Notes under the pieces: model-generated
Seen by the model: only the letters and a program-made list of their open reading frames with translations
What the model was told of the DNA's origin: nothing
Database searches by the model: none
Part shown: piece by piece, positions 7,619 to 15,156 of the stretch
Layout: each line of letters opens with the position of its first letter
How positions within the stretch are numbered: position 1 is the stretch's first letter
From: Sphingomonas sp. Leaf407
GTDB taxonomy: Bacteria; Pseudomonadota; Alphaproteobacteria; Sphingomonadales; Sphingomonadaceae
NCBI RefSeq assembly: GCF_001425385.1
Contig: NZ_LMQO01000009.1
Span: 1-47,229 of the forward strand
Direction: 5' to 3'
DNA: 47,229 nt
Translations under genes and position numbers: made by a program

Positions 7619-8491
7619 ATGACCCTCGAACAACTCAGGATTTTCGTCGGTGTCGCAGAGCGCGAGCACATGACGCGCGCTGCCGAAGCGCTCAATGTGA
7701 CGCAGTCAGCCGCAAGCGCTGCCATCGCCGCGCTAGAAGCTCGGCACGGCGTGCCGCTGTTCCACCGGGTCGGCCGCGGGATCGAACTGTCCGAAGCGGG
7801 CCGCATGTTTCTGGTCGACGCGCGCGCAGTGCTTGGCCGTGCCGCCAGCGCGGAACTTGCACTGGCCGAATATGCAGGACTGGAGCGCGGCACACTGCGG
7901 CTGGTCGCAAGCCAGACGATCGCAGGCTATTGGCTGCCCCGCCAGCTGGCGGCGTTCCATGCGCGCTACCCCGCGATCTCAATCGAACTGGCGATCGACA
8001 ACACCGAGGGGGCCGCGGCGCGCGTGCTCGACGGTGCGGTCGAGCTCGGCTTCGTCGAGGGTGTGATCGACGAGCCCGCGCTCGCGCATTGGACGGTCGC
8101 GAACGACCGCATGGTGCTGGTAAGCGATCGCGCAGCCGACACGATCGACGAGGACTGGATCCGCGCCGCGCGCTGGATCGTCCGCGAACAGGGATCGGGC
8201 ACGCGCTCGTCGTTCGAGGAGGTGTTGCGCCAGCGCGGCGTCGATCCGTCGGACCTCACCACCGCGCTGACCCTGCCGTCGAACGAGGCGGTACGTAGCG
8301 CGGTCGAGGCTGGCGCAGGCGTCGCGGTCCTGTCGCAGCATGTCGTCGCACCTGCAATCGCGGCCGGAACGTTGCACGATCTGCCGCTCGGTCTGCCGCG
8401 GCGTCCGTTCTACGCGCTGCGGCACAAAGAGCGCTATCGTACCCGGGCGGCCGATGCGCTGACCGATCTCATCAAGGAGACTGGCAAGTGA
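7619..8491 (+). CDS. LysR-family transcriptional regulator
   Basis: This 290-residue LysR protein has an N-terminal winged HTH (MTLEQLRIFVGVAEREHMTRAAEALNVTQSAAS, residues 1-33 or so). A substrate-binding domain runs from about residue 90 and resembles that of CysL/CbbR-type regulators. Its stop overlaps the GTG start of the TDT transporter by 4 bases, so both come from one mRNA and it very likely controls that transporter and perhaps the sulfite dehydrogenase downstream. AAGGAG lies 8 bases before its ATG. The 88-bp gap before the gene (7531-7618) holds an AT-rich ctgattggaatgactgtaat stretch that may include its own binding site. The co-inducer is not evident. Sulfite or a C4-acid is plausible. 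Confidence 0.88.
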   Translation: MTLEQLRIFVGVAEREHMTRAAEALNVTQSAASAAIAALEARHGVPLFHRVGRGIELSEAGRMFLVDARAVLGRAASAELALAEYAGLERGTLRLVASQTIAGYWLPRQLAAFHARYPAISIELAIDNTEGAAARVLDGAVELGFVEGVIDEPALAHWTVANDRMVLVSDRAADTIDEDWIRAARWIVREQGSGTRSSFEEVLRQRGVDPSDLTTALTLPSNEAVRSAVEAGAGVAVLSQHVVAPAIAAGTLHDLPLGLPRRPFYALRHKERYRTRAADALTDLIKETGK

Positions 8492-9639
8492 CCGCCGATC
8501 TGAAACCCGTTCTTGATGGCCTGAAGCCGCTCAGCCGGCTCGACTCACCGCGCGAGATGATCCGGCAGTTCACGCCCAACTGGTTCGCCGCGACCATGGG
8601 CACCGGTATCCTGGCGCTGGCCTTACCGCAGGTGCCGGGCGTCGGCACGTCGCTGCACCCGGTCGGCGAGGCATTGTGGTATTTCAACATCGCGCTCTTC
8701 ACGCTGTTCGCCGGGCTCTACACCGCGCGCTGGACGATGTTCGGGCACGAGGCGCGGCGGATCTTCGGGCACAACACCGTATCGATGTTCATCGGTACGA
8801 TCCCGATGGGCCTCGCGACGATCATCAACGGGTTCCTGGCGTTCGGCCTGCCGCGGTTCGGCGCCGGCGTGATCCCGATCGCCGAGACATTGTGGTGGAT
8901 CGACGTCGCGATGTCGCTCGCCTGCGGTGTAGCGATCCCCTACCTCATGTTTACCCGGCACGAACATTCGCTCGACGGCATGACCGCGGTGTGGCTCCTG
9001 CCAGTGGTCGCGGCCGAGGTCGCAGGCGCGAGCGGAGGCCTGCTCGCACCGCATCTGGCCGACGCCCATCATCAGTTCGTGGTGCTGGCGACCTCCTATG
9101 TCCTGTGGGCCTATTCGGTGCCGGTCGCGTTCGGCATTCTCGCGATCCTGATCCTGCGGATGGCTCTCCACAAGCTGCCGCACGAGAGCATGGCCGCCTC
9201 GAGCTGGCTCGCGCTCGGTCCGATCGGCACCGGTGCGCTCGGGATGCTGGTGCTCGGTAGCGACGCGCCCGCGATCCTCGCCGCCAACGGCCTCGGCCAG
9301 ATCGGCGCGGTAGCGCAGGGGATCGGCACGATCGCCGGGCTGTTGCTCTGGGGCTTCGGCCTGTGGTGGCTGGCGCTCGCGACGCTGATCACGATCCGCT
9401 ACTGGCGCGCGGGTATCCCGTTCAACCTTGGCTGGTGGGGCTACACCTTCCCGCTCGGCGTCTACACTGTCGCCACCTTCAAGCTCGGCACGACGCTCCA
9501 GCTCGGCTTTTTCGGGATCGTCGGCACCATCCTCACCATCGCGCTCGCAGCGATGTGGCTGCTGGTCGGCGCCAAGACGGTCGCAGGCGGCTGGCGCGGA
9601 AACCTGTTCGTGTCGCCCTGCATCGCCCAAGCCAATTGA
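8488..9639 (+). CDS. TDT-family anion transporter (TehA/Mae1/SSU1-like)
   Basis: This 383-residue integral membrane protein has about ten hydrophobic segments and the family signature FTPNWFAATMGTGILA at residues 28-43. TDT proteins include bacterial TehA, yeast malate permease Mae1, fungal sulfite exporter Ssu1 and plant SLAC1 anion channels, and all pass anions. It starts at a GTG that overlaps the lysR stop. The next genes are a SorAB-like sulfite dehydrogenase, which favours sulfite export. The malate dehydrogenase upstream leaves dicarboxylate transport possible. The family is firm, while the substrate is inferred from neighbours only. Confidence 0.85.
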   Translation: MTADLKPVLDGLKPLSRLDSPREMIRQFTPNWFAATMGTGILALALPQVPGVGTSLHPVGEALWYFNIALFTLFAGLYTARWTMFGHEARRIFGHNTVSMFIGTIPMGLATIINGFLAFGLPRFGAGVIPIAETLWWIDVAMSLACGVAIPYLMFTRHEHSLDGMTAVWLLPVVAAEVAGASGGLLAPHLADAHHQFVVLATSYVLWAYSVPVAFGILAILILRMALHKLPHESMAASSWLALGPIGTGALGMLVLGSDAPAILAANGLGQIGAVAQGIGTIAGLLLWGFGLWWLALATLITIRYWRAGIPFNLGWWGYTFPLGVYTVATFKLGTTLQLGFFGIVGTILTIALAAMWLLVGAKTVAGGWRGNLFVSPCIAQAN

Positions 9640-9745
9640 TGGGCCGAACTGATCGTCCTGCCGGATCGAACCGGCCCATCCGATCGACCCGTACCGGGCA
9701 GACCGTCGGACGGATCGCGCATAAGAGCATGACATCGAAGGGAGA

Positions 9746-10990
9746 ATGCTGGTGGACAGCCTGGATATGAAACTGGCGCAGGCGACGAACCGCCGTCGCT
9801 TTCTCGCAGAGGCTGCGATCGGCAGCGGCGCGCTGATCGCCGCACCCGCGCTGGCGCAGAGCATGGTCGACCTGCATCTTCCGGGTGGCCCATCGGAACG
9901 GCCGATAACCAGTGCGTTCCCCGGCAAGGGCAGCATGATCCTCCAGCGGATCCACCCGCCGCTGCTGGAAACGCCGATGAGCGTGTTCAATGGCGACGTC
10001 TTCACACCGAACGACCAGTTCTTCGTCCGCTGGCACTGGGCCGACATTCCGACCGCGATCGATGTCGAGGCGTTCCGGATCAAGGTGCACGGCGCGGTCA
10101 CGCGGCCGCTGTCGATCTCGCTCGCGCAACTGCTGAAGTTGCCACGCGTCGAGCTGGCGGCGATCAACCAATGCTCGGGCAATTCGCGTGCGCTGTTCCA
10201 GCCCCCTGTTGCCGGTGCGCAGTGGCGTCACGGGGCGATGGGCAACGCCAAATGGCTCGGCGTGCGCCTGCGCGACGTGCTCGATATCGCCGGCGTGAAG
10301 CCGGGCGCGGTCGCGGTGCGGTTCGGTGCGCTCGACCAGCCGGTGGTCGCGGGTGGACCGGATTTTGCGAAGTCGCTGTCGATCGACCACGCACGCGACG
10401 GCGAAGTGATGCTCGCCTTCGGGATGAACGGTGAACAGATGCCGCTCCTCAACGGCTTCCCGGTCCGGCTGATCGTACCCGGCTGGTATTCGACCTATTG
10501 GGTCAAGATGCTGAACGACATCGAGGTGCTTGCCGCGCCCGACGACGGTTACTGGATGGCCAAGGCGTACAAGATCCCTGACACTCCAGGCGCGAACGTG
10601 CGGCCTGGCCAGAAGGATTTCCCGGCCGTCCCGATCAACAAGATGATCCCGCGCAGTTGGGTCACGAGCCTCGACGAAGGGCAGGCGATCGCGTTTGACC
10701 GGTCAATCCCGCTGGGCGGCATCGCGATGGGCGGCGATTGCGGCGTCGCCAAGGTCGATGTGTCGACCGACAACGGCAAGAGCTGGTACAAGACGACGCT
10801 TGGCCCCGATCACGGCAAATACAGTTTCCGCCGCTGGGATGCGCAGGTGCCGCTCAGCCATGCGGGCCCGACCAGACTGATGTCGCGCTGCTGGAACACC
10901 GCCGGCATCGCGCAGCCGATGACGCCGATCTGGAACCCGGGCGGGTTCATGCGCGGCAACATCGAAACCACCAACATCGTCGTCGGCTGA
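9746..10990 (+). CDS. sorA: Periplasmic molybdenum sulfite dehydrogenase, SorA-like
   Basis: The 414-residue enzyme has a twin-arginine signal (NRRRFLAEAAIGSGALIAAPALA, spanning residues 15-37, split here as NRRRFL then a hydrophobic run). It is therefore exported folded with its cofactor. The molybdenum-ligand cysteine is in NQCSGNSR (Cys143). The C-terminal dimerisation domain shows VDVSTDNGKSW and the end WNPGGF. This matches SorA, which oxidises sulfite to sulfate in the periplasm and passes electrons to the cytochrome SorB. The sorB gene follows 13 bp later. GAAGGGAGA precedes the ATG. A molybdenum cofactor must be made by the host, since no cofactor genes are present. Some members act on other S- or N-oxides, so the substrate is probable rather than certain. 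Confidence 0.85.
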   Translation: MLVDSLDMKLAQATNRRRFLAEAAIGSGALIAAPALAQSMVDLHLPGGPSERPITSAFPGKGSMILQRIHPPLLETPMSVFNGDVFTPNDQFFVRWHWADIPTAIDVEAFRIKVHGAVTRPLSISLAQLLKLPRVELAAINQCSGNSRALFQPPVAGAQWRHGAMGNAKWLGVRLRDVLDIAGVKPGAVAVRFGALDQPVVAGGPDFAKSLSIDHARDGEVMLAFGMNGEQMPLLNGFPVRLIVPGWYSTYWVKMLNDIEVLAAPDDGYWMAKAYKIPDTPGANVRPGQKDFPAVPINKMIPRSWVTSLDEGQAIAFDRSIPLGGIAMGGDCGVAKVDVSTDNGKSWYKTTLGPDHGKYSFRRWDAQVPLSHAGPTRLMSRCWNTAGIAQPMTPIWNPGGFMRGNIETTNIVVG

Positions 10991-11003
10991 GGAGCGCTCC
11001 CCC

Positions 11004-11480
11004 ATGAAAACGCCTTCCATCGGCACGCTGTCGTTCGGGTTCGTCGGCGCGACCGTCGTTCTTCTACTCGCGATCGGTGCCCCGAACAGCCGCATCGCCC
11101 CGCCGCCTGCCGCCCCGACCGCACCACCGCCGCCAAGCGTTTCGGCGCGCGGCTTCTCGCTGGCGTCCACCTCGGTCGATCTCCCGACCGACGAAGGGCA
11201 ATATCCCGCCGGCCCGCATGCCGACGTCATCAACGCCAACTGCACCTCGTGTCATTCGGCGAGCATGGCGCTGAACCAGCCGCCACTCTCCTCCGATCAG
11301 TGGACCGCGGAGGTCACCAAGATGCGCGAGGTCTACAAGGCTCCTGTTGCACAGGCTGACGTGCCGGCGATCGTCGCTTATCTGACCGCCATGAGCGCAA
11401 AGCAGCCGGGCGCCGCGAAGGGCAAGGCGCAAGACCCCGATCCGAAGGCTGCGCCCGACGTATCGGGGGGATCAGGCTAA
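11004..11480 (+). CDS. sorB: c-type cytochrome, SorB-like subunit
   Basis: The 158-residue protein has an N-terminal membrane anchor or signal (residues 8-26, LSFGFVGATVVLLLAIGA), then a Pro/Ala-rich linker. A single class I haem c motif, CTSCH, lies at residues 80-84, and a methionine further on (KMREV, about 107) is a possible axial ligand. It lies directly behind sorA and ends in a charged Lys/Ala/Asp tail. SorB cytochromes take electrons from the SorA molybdenum centre and hand them to the respiratory chain. The lack of a clean signal-peptidase site means it could remain anchored. A minus-strand gene ends 10 bp after its stop. Confidence 0.85.
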   Translation: MKTPSIGTLSFGFVGATVVLLLAIGAPNSRIAPPPAAPTAPPPPSVSARGFSLASTSVDLPTDEGQYPAGPHADVINANCTSCHSASMALNQPPLSSDQWTAEVTKMREVYKAPVAQADVPAIVAYLTAMSAKQPGAAKGKAQDPDPKAAPDVSGGSG

Positions 11481-11489
11481 GCACATCAC

Positions 11490-12854
11490 TCACGACACGC
11501 GGTTCTGCGCGCGAAGTGCTGTGCGGCGTGTACGTGTCTCGCGCAGTGTTGCATTGGGCGCGAGGCCGTTCGCGGGCACCTTGGGTATCGCAACGCGCTG
11601 CGACAGGTAGATGCCATTGTGGCCCGAGCAGAGATAGGCCACGAAACAGGCGACGGCGATCGGCACCGCATAGCTGGCGCCAAACAGTTCAATCCCCATG
11701 AAGGTGCAGGCGAGCGGGGTATTGGCAGCCCCGGCAAAGACCGCAACAAAGCCGATCGCGGCGAACAGGCCCGTCGGTACGTCCAAGAAAGGCGCCAGCG
11801 CGTTACCGAGCGCCGCGCCGATGAAGAACAACGGCGTGACTTCACCGCCTTTGAAACCCGCACCGAGCGTGACGACAGTAAACAGCAGCTTGATCGCCCA
11901 ACTCCACGGATGCGTGTCTGGTCCGAAGAAGCTGGCGATGGTAAGGCTCTCGGGCCTCGCTGCCAGGACACCCAGGCCTAGATAGTCGCGCGTGCCGAAC
12001 AGGAAGACGAGCGCGATAACGACGACCCCGCCGATCACTGGACGTAGCGGACCATAGGGGACGATCCGCTTCAGACATCCCCCGACCACGTGGTTGGCTT
12101 CGGCGAAGGCCAAACCGACCAATCCGAATATGATCCCCGCAATACCCGCCTTCGTCACGAGCAGCGCATCGACCGGTATCAACGCACCGATCGGGTAGAC
12201 ACCGTGATGGATACCCCAGGCGAGGCACGTCCAATCGCCGACTAGCGCTGCAACGAGGCAAGGCACTAGCGCGGAATATTCAACGCGGCCGATCGCCAGC
12301 ACTTCGAGCGCGAAGACCGCGCCTGCGATCGGCGTGCCGAAGACCGCGCCGAACCCGGCTGCGATACCCGTCATCAACAGGATGCGCGTGCCGCCCGCAT
12401 CGAGGCGGAGCGCGCGGCCGAAACCGCTGGCAAGGCTTCCACCCAATTGGACGGCGGTGCCCTCACGTCCGGCCGAGCCACCGAAAAGATGCGTCACCAC
12501 TGTGCCGAAGAAGATGAGCGGCGCCATCCGCAGAGGCACCCCGCCGCCAGGCTCGTGGATCTGCTCGACGATCAGATTGTTGCCGCCTTCCACTGTGCGC
12601 CCGGTGACATGGTAGAGGAATCCGACAACGAACCCGCCCACCGGTAGCAGATAGAGCAGCCAAGGCGATGCAAACCGCAGTCGCGTAACGGTATCGAGAC
12701 TCAGCAGGAACGCCGCACATAGCGTCCCGACGAGTGCCGCCATGGGCAGCAAGATCAGCGCCCAGCGCAGGACAGAGATCGCATGGTCGTGACGATCGCG
12801 CATGAATGCCGCGACATTCAGCGTGCCGACGAGATTGCGAAAGGTAGCGCGCAC
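11490..12854 (-). CDS. CLC-F type fluoride/proton antiporter
   Basis: This 454-residue CLC-family membrane protein has the gating motif GREGTAVQ (Glu131), with Thr where chloride-type CLCs have Pro. GGNNLI (about residues 90-95) stands in place of the chloride-binding GSGIP. From knowledge of the family, CLC-F fluoride exporters replace the serine of that loop by Met or Asn, which fits. Further motifs are AGFKGGEVTPLFFIGA (about residue 330) and FAGAANTPLACTFMG. The start is GTG at 12854 with AAGGAGG 5 bases before it. A fluoride riboswitch lies just upstream (12884-12945), which strongly supports a fluoride efflux role. It is convergent with sorB. Confidence 0.88.
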   Translation of the reverse strand: MRATFRNLVGTLNVAAFMRDRHDHAISVLRWALILLPMAALVGTLCAAFLLSLDTVTRLRFASPWLLYLLPVGGFVVGFLYHVTGRTVEGGNNLIVEQIHEPGGGVPLRMAPLIFFGTVVTHLFGGSAGREGTAVQLGGSLASGFGRALRLDAGGTRILLMTGIAAGFGAVFGTPIAGAVFALEVLAIGRVEYSALVPCLVAALVGDWTCLAWGIHHGVYPIGALIPVDALLVTKAGIAGIIFGLVGLAFAEANHVVGGCLKRIVPYGPLRPVIGGVVVIALVFLFGTRDYLGLGVLAARPESLTIASFFGPDTHPWSWAIKLLFTVVTLGAGFKGGEVTPLFFIGAALGNALAPFLDVPTGLFAAIGFVAVFAGAANTPLACTFMGIELFGASYAVPIAVACFVAYLCSGHNGIYLSQRVAIPKVPANGLAPNATLRETRTRRTALRAQNRVS

Positions 12855-12883
12855 AATTCCTCCTTGCTGCCTGAAGGCGCCAA

Positions 12884-12945
12884 GTAGGAATCATCAGCTC
12901 TTATCAGAGCGGTTCGGCCAAATTGCCCGGCAGAAATCCATTGCC
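12884..12945 (-). ncRNA. Fluoride riboswitch (crcB motif)
   Basis: Read on the minus strand the segment begins GGCAATGGATTTCTGCC, continues through GAACC and a small GCTC/GAGC hairpin, and ends with the hallmark GCTGATGATTCCTAC. This order and the closing CTGATGA-TCCTAC are the conserved parts of the fluoride-sensing aptamer. The GTG start of the CLC gene follows 29 bp later, with AAGGAGG between and a short GCCTTCAGGC hairpin but no T-tract, so control is probably of translation start. Binding of fluoride would allow expression of the antiporter. Confidence 0.85.
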
Positions 12946-13020
12946 AAAGTCGATCTATTAGACGTTTGCCCCAACCGTCAATGGGCATGTTGGTCGGGCA
13001 AATGCTCGGACCGGCCAGTC

Positions 13021-13058
13021 GGCAGCGTCTATCTGAGCCCGTTATATGTACCGACCCC
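13021..13058 (-). repeat. Internal third copy of the terminal inverted repeat
   Basis: Read on the minus strand it begins GGGGTCGGTACATATAACGG. It is the same length as the right end of the element and matches it at 30 of 38 positions. It faces the same way as the right end. The next bases outward are gggta, which do not match the left flank, so this copy was not an end in the latest move. Confidence 0.75.
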
Positions 13059-13089
13059 GGGTACGCTGCATGCGGGACCGATCGGCTTT

Positions 13090-13184
13090 GGCCCACGTCG
13101 TTTTCGGGCTTCGTCACAAGGGGGCGATACCGCACGAAAGCCGCGGATGCGCTGCGGGGTCTGATCGGTTCGCAGCAAACCTAG
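13090..13184 (+). pseudogene. Remnant of a lysR 3' end
   Basis: In one frame the segment reads GRYRTKAADALRGLI before a TAG stop at 13182-13184. The intact LysR at 7619-8491 ends in ERYRTRAADALTDLI. The preceding FGPRRF also matches LPRRPF once the frame is shifted. Only the last 30 or so codons remain, beginning shortly after the internal terminal repeat. This looks like the truncated end of a second, related lysR gene. Confidence 0.6.
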
Positions 13185-13193
13185 GGATGGCTG

Positions 13194-13634
13194 CTACGAG
13201 CGTGCCGTCCAGATGCCGACGAGCGCGGCCAGTGACACGAGCATAAGAAACCCGTTCATCACTAGGAGCAACGTCGCTGGCAGGCGCTTGATGTCCGGTC
13301 GTGGCGGCGGGGCGCCTGCGCCCATCTCTCGCCACACCGCAGCGGCGAAGCAAAAGGCGCTGAACAAGATCAGCATGGTCCCGGTCGCCGTCGCCAGCCA
13401 CGGGAACACGACGTCCTTGAGCAGCGCGCGCGCGCCGATACCGGAAGCGAGCGCCGCCAGTCCGGTACGCACCCAGGCAGCATAGGTGCGTTCGCCGGCG
13501 AGGATTGTGCGGTCCGCGGCAAGCTCTGTGCGACGGTCGGCGCTGTCCACCTGCTGGACTGCGCTGTCCTTCAGCTTGCTCGCGCTCTCCGCCAGCTTCG
13601 CATGGGCCCGATCGGCGTCGTGCGGCGCGTCCAT
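13194..13634 (-). CDS. DUF202 (YidH-like) membrane protein
   Basis: The 146-residue protein has a charged helical N terminus (residues 1-45). The DUF202 signature ERTYAAWVRTGLAALASGIGA follows at about residues 48-68, with three membrane segments to the C terminus (DVVFPWLATATG, GTMLILFSAFCFAAAVW, LLLVMNGFLMLVSLAALVGIW). The family is common in bacteria without an established function. Its ATG overlaps the stop of the molybdenum oxidase gene by one base (TGATG), so it is translated with that enzyme. It might anchor it or take electrons from it, but no haem or metal motif is visible. Confidence 0.78.
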   Translation of the reverse strand: MDAPHDADRAHAKLAESASKLKDSAVQQVDSADRRTELAADRTILAGERTYAAWVRTGLAALASGIGARALLKDVVFPWLATATGTMLILFSAFCFAAAVWREMGAGAPPPRPDIKRLPATLLLVMNGFLMLVSLAALVGIWTARS

Positions 13635-14719
13635 CAGCCAGCGGTAACGGCGATGCGATGCCAGGCAGTCGAGAGATAGCCGGCGAAGTTCCAGATCGGC
13701 TCGGGCCGTTCGGGCTGCATCTGCCCGGCACCGTCAACGGCGCGCACGATCAGGACGTGGAGTCCGGGAGACAGATCGACCGTGACGTGCCACTGCGTCC
13801 AGCTCCAAGGCGCATCGGGTTTTGCAGTCAGTTCCGCCTGCAGCCAGTCGGTGCCGCCATTGACGGAGACCTCGACGCGGGTGACCGCTCGGCCGAAGGC
13901 GACCGCATAACCCGCGATTTCGCACGCGCCGGCGCTGACATGCGCGCCGTCCACCGGCGCGCAGATCGCAGCATTGAGCGGCATCTCCTCGATAGTCAGA
14001 CCCCGATCCCAGTCTGCGTCCTCCTTCGCTACCGACGCCGGAAAGAGCTTGTAGTCCTTAGCCTGGATCGGCGCATCGGACGGGCGATCGCGCACCTCGA
14101 TGCGCGTCAGCCACTTGGCGCTACGAACGCCCGCATAACCCGGCACGACGAGCCGCAGCGGTGCGCCATGTTCGGGGGCCAGCGCCTCGCCATTCATGGC
14201 CCAGACGATCAGCACGTCGGGCTCTAGCGCCTTGGCGATCGAGATCGAGGCACCGAACGGTGCCGTCTCACCATCGACATCCACGTTGTCGGCCCCCGTA
14301 GTGCCGACGAACGACGCGCCGTCCTGGATGCCGGCTGCGGCGAGCACGTCGCACAGTGCGACGCCGGTCCACGCCGCATTGCCAATCGCGCCCACGTCCC
14401 AGGGATCGCCCGAAGTCTTTTCCACGTCTTGAAGATGTGCCCGACGATTGCCGGCGCACTGCATGGTCGCGGTCACTGTCCGGGTCGCAAATGCCGTTTG
14501 AAGTTCGGCAACCGTGTAGGAGCGCGGGCGGTCGACTAAGCCGTCCAGCGCTATACGATGATCGTCGGCCAGCTCCGGCGTTGGTCCGTGACTGCGGATG
14601 TAGAAGTTCGCCTGCGGCGTCAGGAAGGACGTGATCAGTTTATCCGGGGGCGTTTCCGCATTGAGCGGCTCCGGACAGCGGAGGATCAGATTCTGTTCGG
14701 CGCGATCGGATGCGGTCAT
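13634..14719 (-). CDS. Sulfite oxidase-like molybdenum enzyme, no export signal
   Basis: This 361-residue protein of the sulfite oxidase family has the molybdenum-ligand cysteine in MQCAGNRR (Cys88). The GVALCDVLAAAGI segment follows, then the APLRLVVPGYAGVRSAKWLTRIEV strip (given here for its fold, residues about 190-215), and a C-terminal Mo-co dimerisation domain ending in WNFAGYLSTAWHRIAV. Unlike SorA at 9746-10990 it has no Tat or Sec signal, so it should act in the cytoplasm. Its electron acceptor is unknown. It forms a two-gene operon with the DUF202 protein. It is clearly diverged from SorA rather than a recent copy. Confidence 0.82.
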   Translation of the reverse strand: MTASDRAEQNLILRCPEPLNAETPPDKLITSFLTPQANFYIRSHGPTPELADDHRIALDGLVDRPRSYTVAELQTAFATRTVTATMQCAGNRRAHLQDVEKTSGDPWDVGAIGNAAWTGVALCDVLAAAGIQDGASFVGTTGADNVDVDGETAPFGASISIAKALEPDVLIVWAMNGEALAPEHGAPLRLVVPGYAGVRSAKWLTRIEVRDRPSDAPIQAKDYKLFPASVAKEDADWDRGLTIEEMPLNAAICAPVDGAHVSAGACEIAGYAVAFGRAVTRVEVSVNGGTDWLQAELTAKPDAPWSWTQWHVTVDLSPGLHVLIVRAVDGAGQMQPERPEPIWNFAGYLSTAWHRIAVTAG

Positions 14720-15021
14720 GCAAGCGGCCTACCATGATGAAATCAGTAGCGAAATCGATCGTTTTGCTGGGCGATGTCACCCAGACTCTTTCGATAGCCT
14801 ATCCCTTTCTAGACGGCGGTGGAGCGATCACCATGCCGTCGCGCGAAAGGCGCCGAGCGCCAGACAGCCTTTCCCGTAGATCGTCGCGATGTGACTGGAC
14901 TTGCTACGACGGCTTTGTCCCAAAAGTCGTCGCTAGGTACTAGGGATGACGGAAAACCCTGTCGCCATCGCAGATGCGCGACAAACGGGTGATTTGCGCC
15001 GCCTGAACCCGGATGAGGGCG
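14720..15021. other. Non-coding right end of the 12-kb element
   Basis: I see no convincing gene in these 302 bp. They hold the promoter region of the molybdenum oxidase operon. Near the end, at 14953-14964, is aaaccctgtcgc, the inverse of gcgacagggttt at 3098-3109. It lies 95 bp from the right tip and the other lies 91 bp from the left tip. This matching subterminal word supports a shared origin of both ends. Confidence 0.5.
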
Positions 15022-15059
15022 CTTAACGTATATCTGGGTCCGTTCTATGTACCGACCCC
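15022..15059 (-). repeat. Right terminal inverted repeat of the 12-kb element
   Basis: Read on the minus strand it begins GGGGTCGGTA and ends ACGTTAAG, 38 bp. It matches the left repeat at 33 of 38 positions and is followed on the outside by gaaga (15060-15064). Confidence 0.85.
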
Positions 15060-15156
15060 GAAGAGGGGGCGATCCGAATGATCCGTCCCGAGTGGAACAT
15101 GCAAGGGCTGGGTGAATGCCCGGCATCTGTAACGGGCACCCCGGAATCCGCCAGCC

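Larger units (their letters stand above)
3007..15059. mobile_element. 12-kb Tn3-like element without transposase
   Basis: A 38-bp inverted repeat begins with GGGGTC at 3007 and its partner ends at 15059 in reverse orientation. The two match at 33 of 38 positions, and the length and GGGG...TAAG-type ends are those of Tn3-family transposons. The bases directly outside are gaaga on the left (3002-3006) and gaaga on the right (15060-15064), the 5-bp target duplication expected for this family. A shared gcgacagggttt word lies about 91-95 bp inside each end. No transposase, resolvase or recombinase gene lies inside. The element separates the partition genes from the replication gene, so it inserted into the plasmid backbone and must have been moved by a transposase encoded elsewhere. 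Confidence 0.85.

Noticed and set aside
8623..10182. 519-codon minus-strand frame opposite the TDT transporter and sorA
   Set aside because: Both plus-strand genes have firm families. The reverse frame is Asp/Arg/Glu-rich, as expected from antisense reading of GC-rich genes.
11490..12854. Ordinary chloride channel annotation for the CLC gene
   Set aside because: The GSGIP and GREGP motifs are replaced by GGNNLI and GREGT and a fluoride riboswitch precedes the gene, which fits CLC-F better.
3007..13058. Smaller transposon ending at the internal repeat
   Set aside because: The base pairs outside 13058 (gggta) do not match gaaga at the left end, while those outside 15059 do. The smaller unit may be ancestral but is not the last inserted form.
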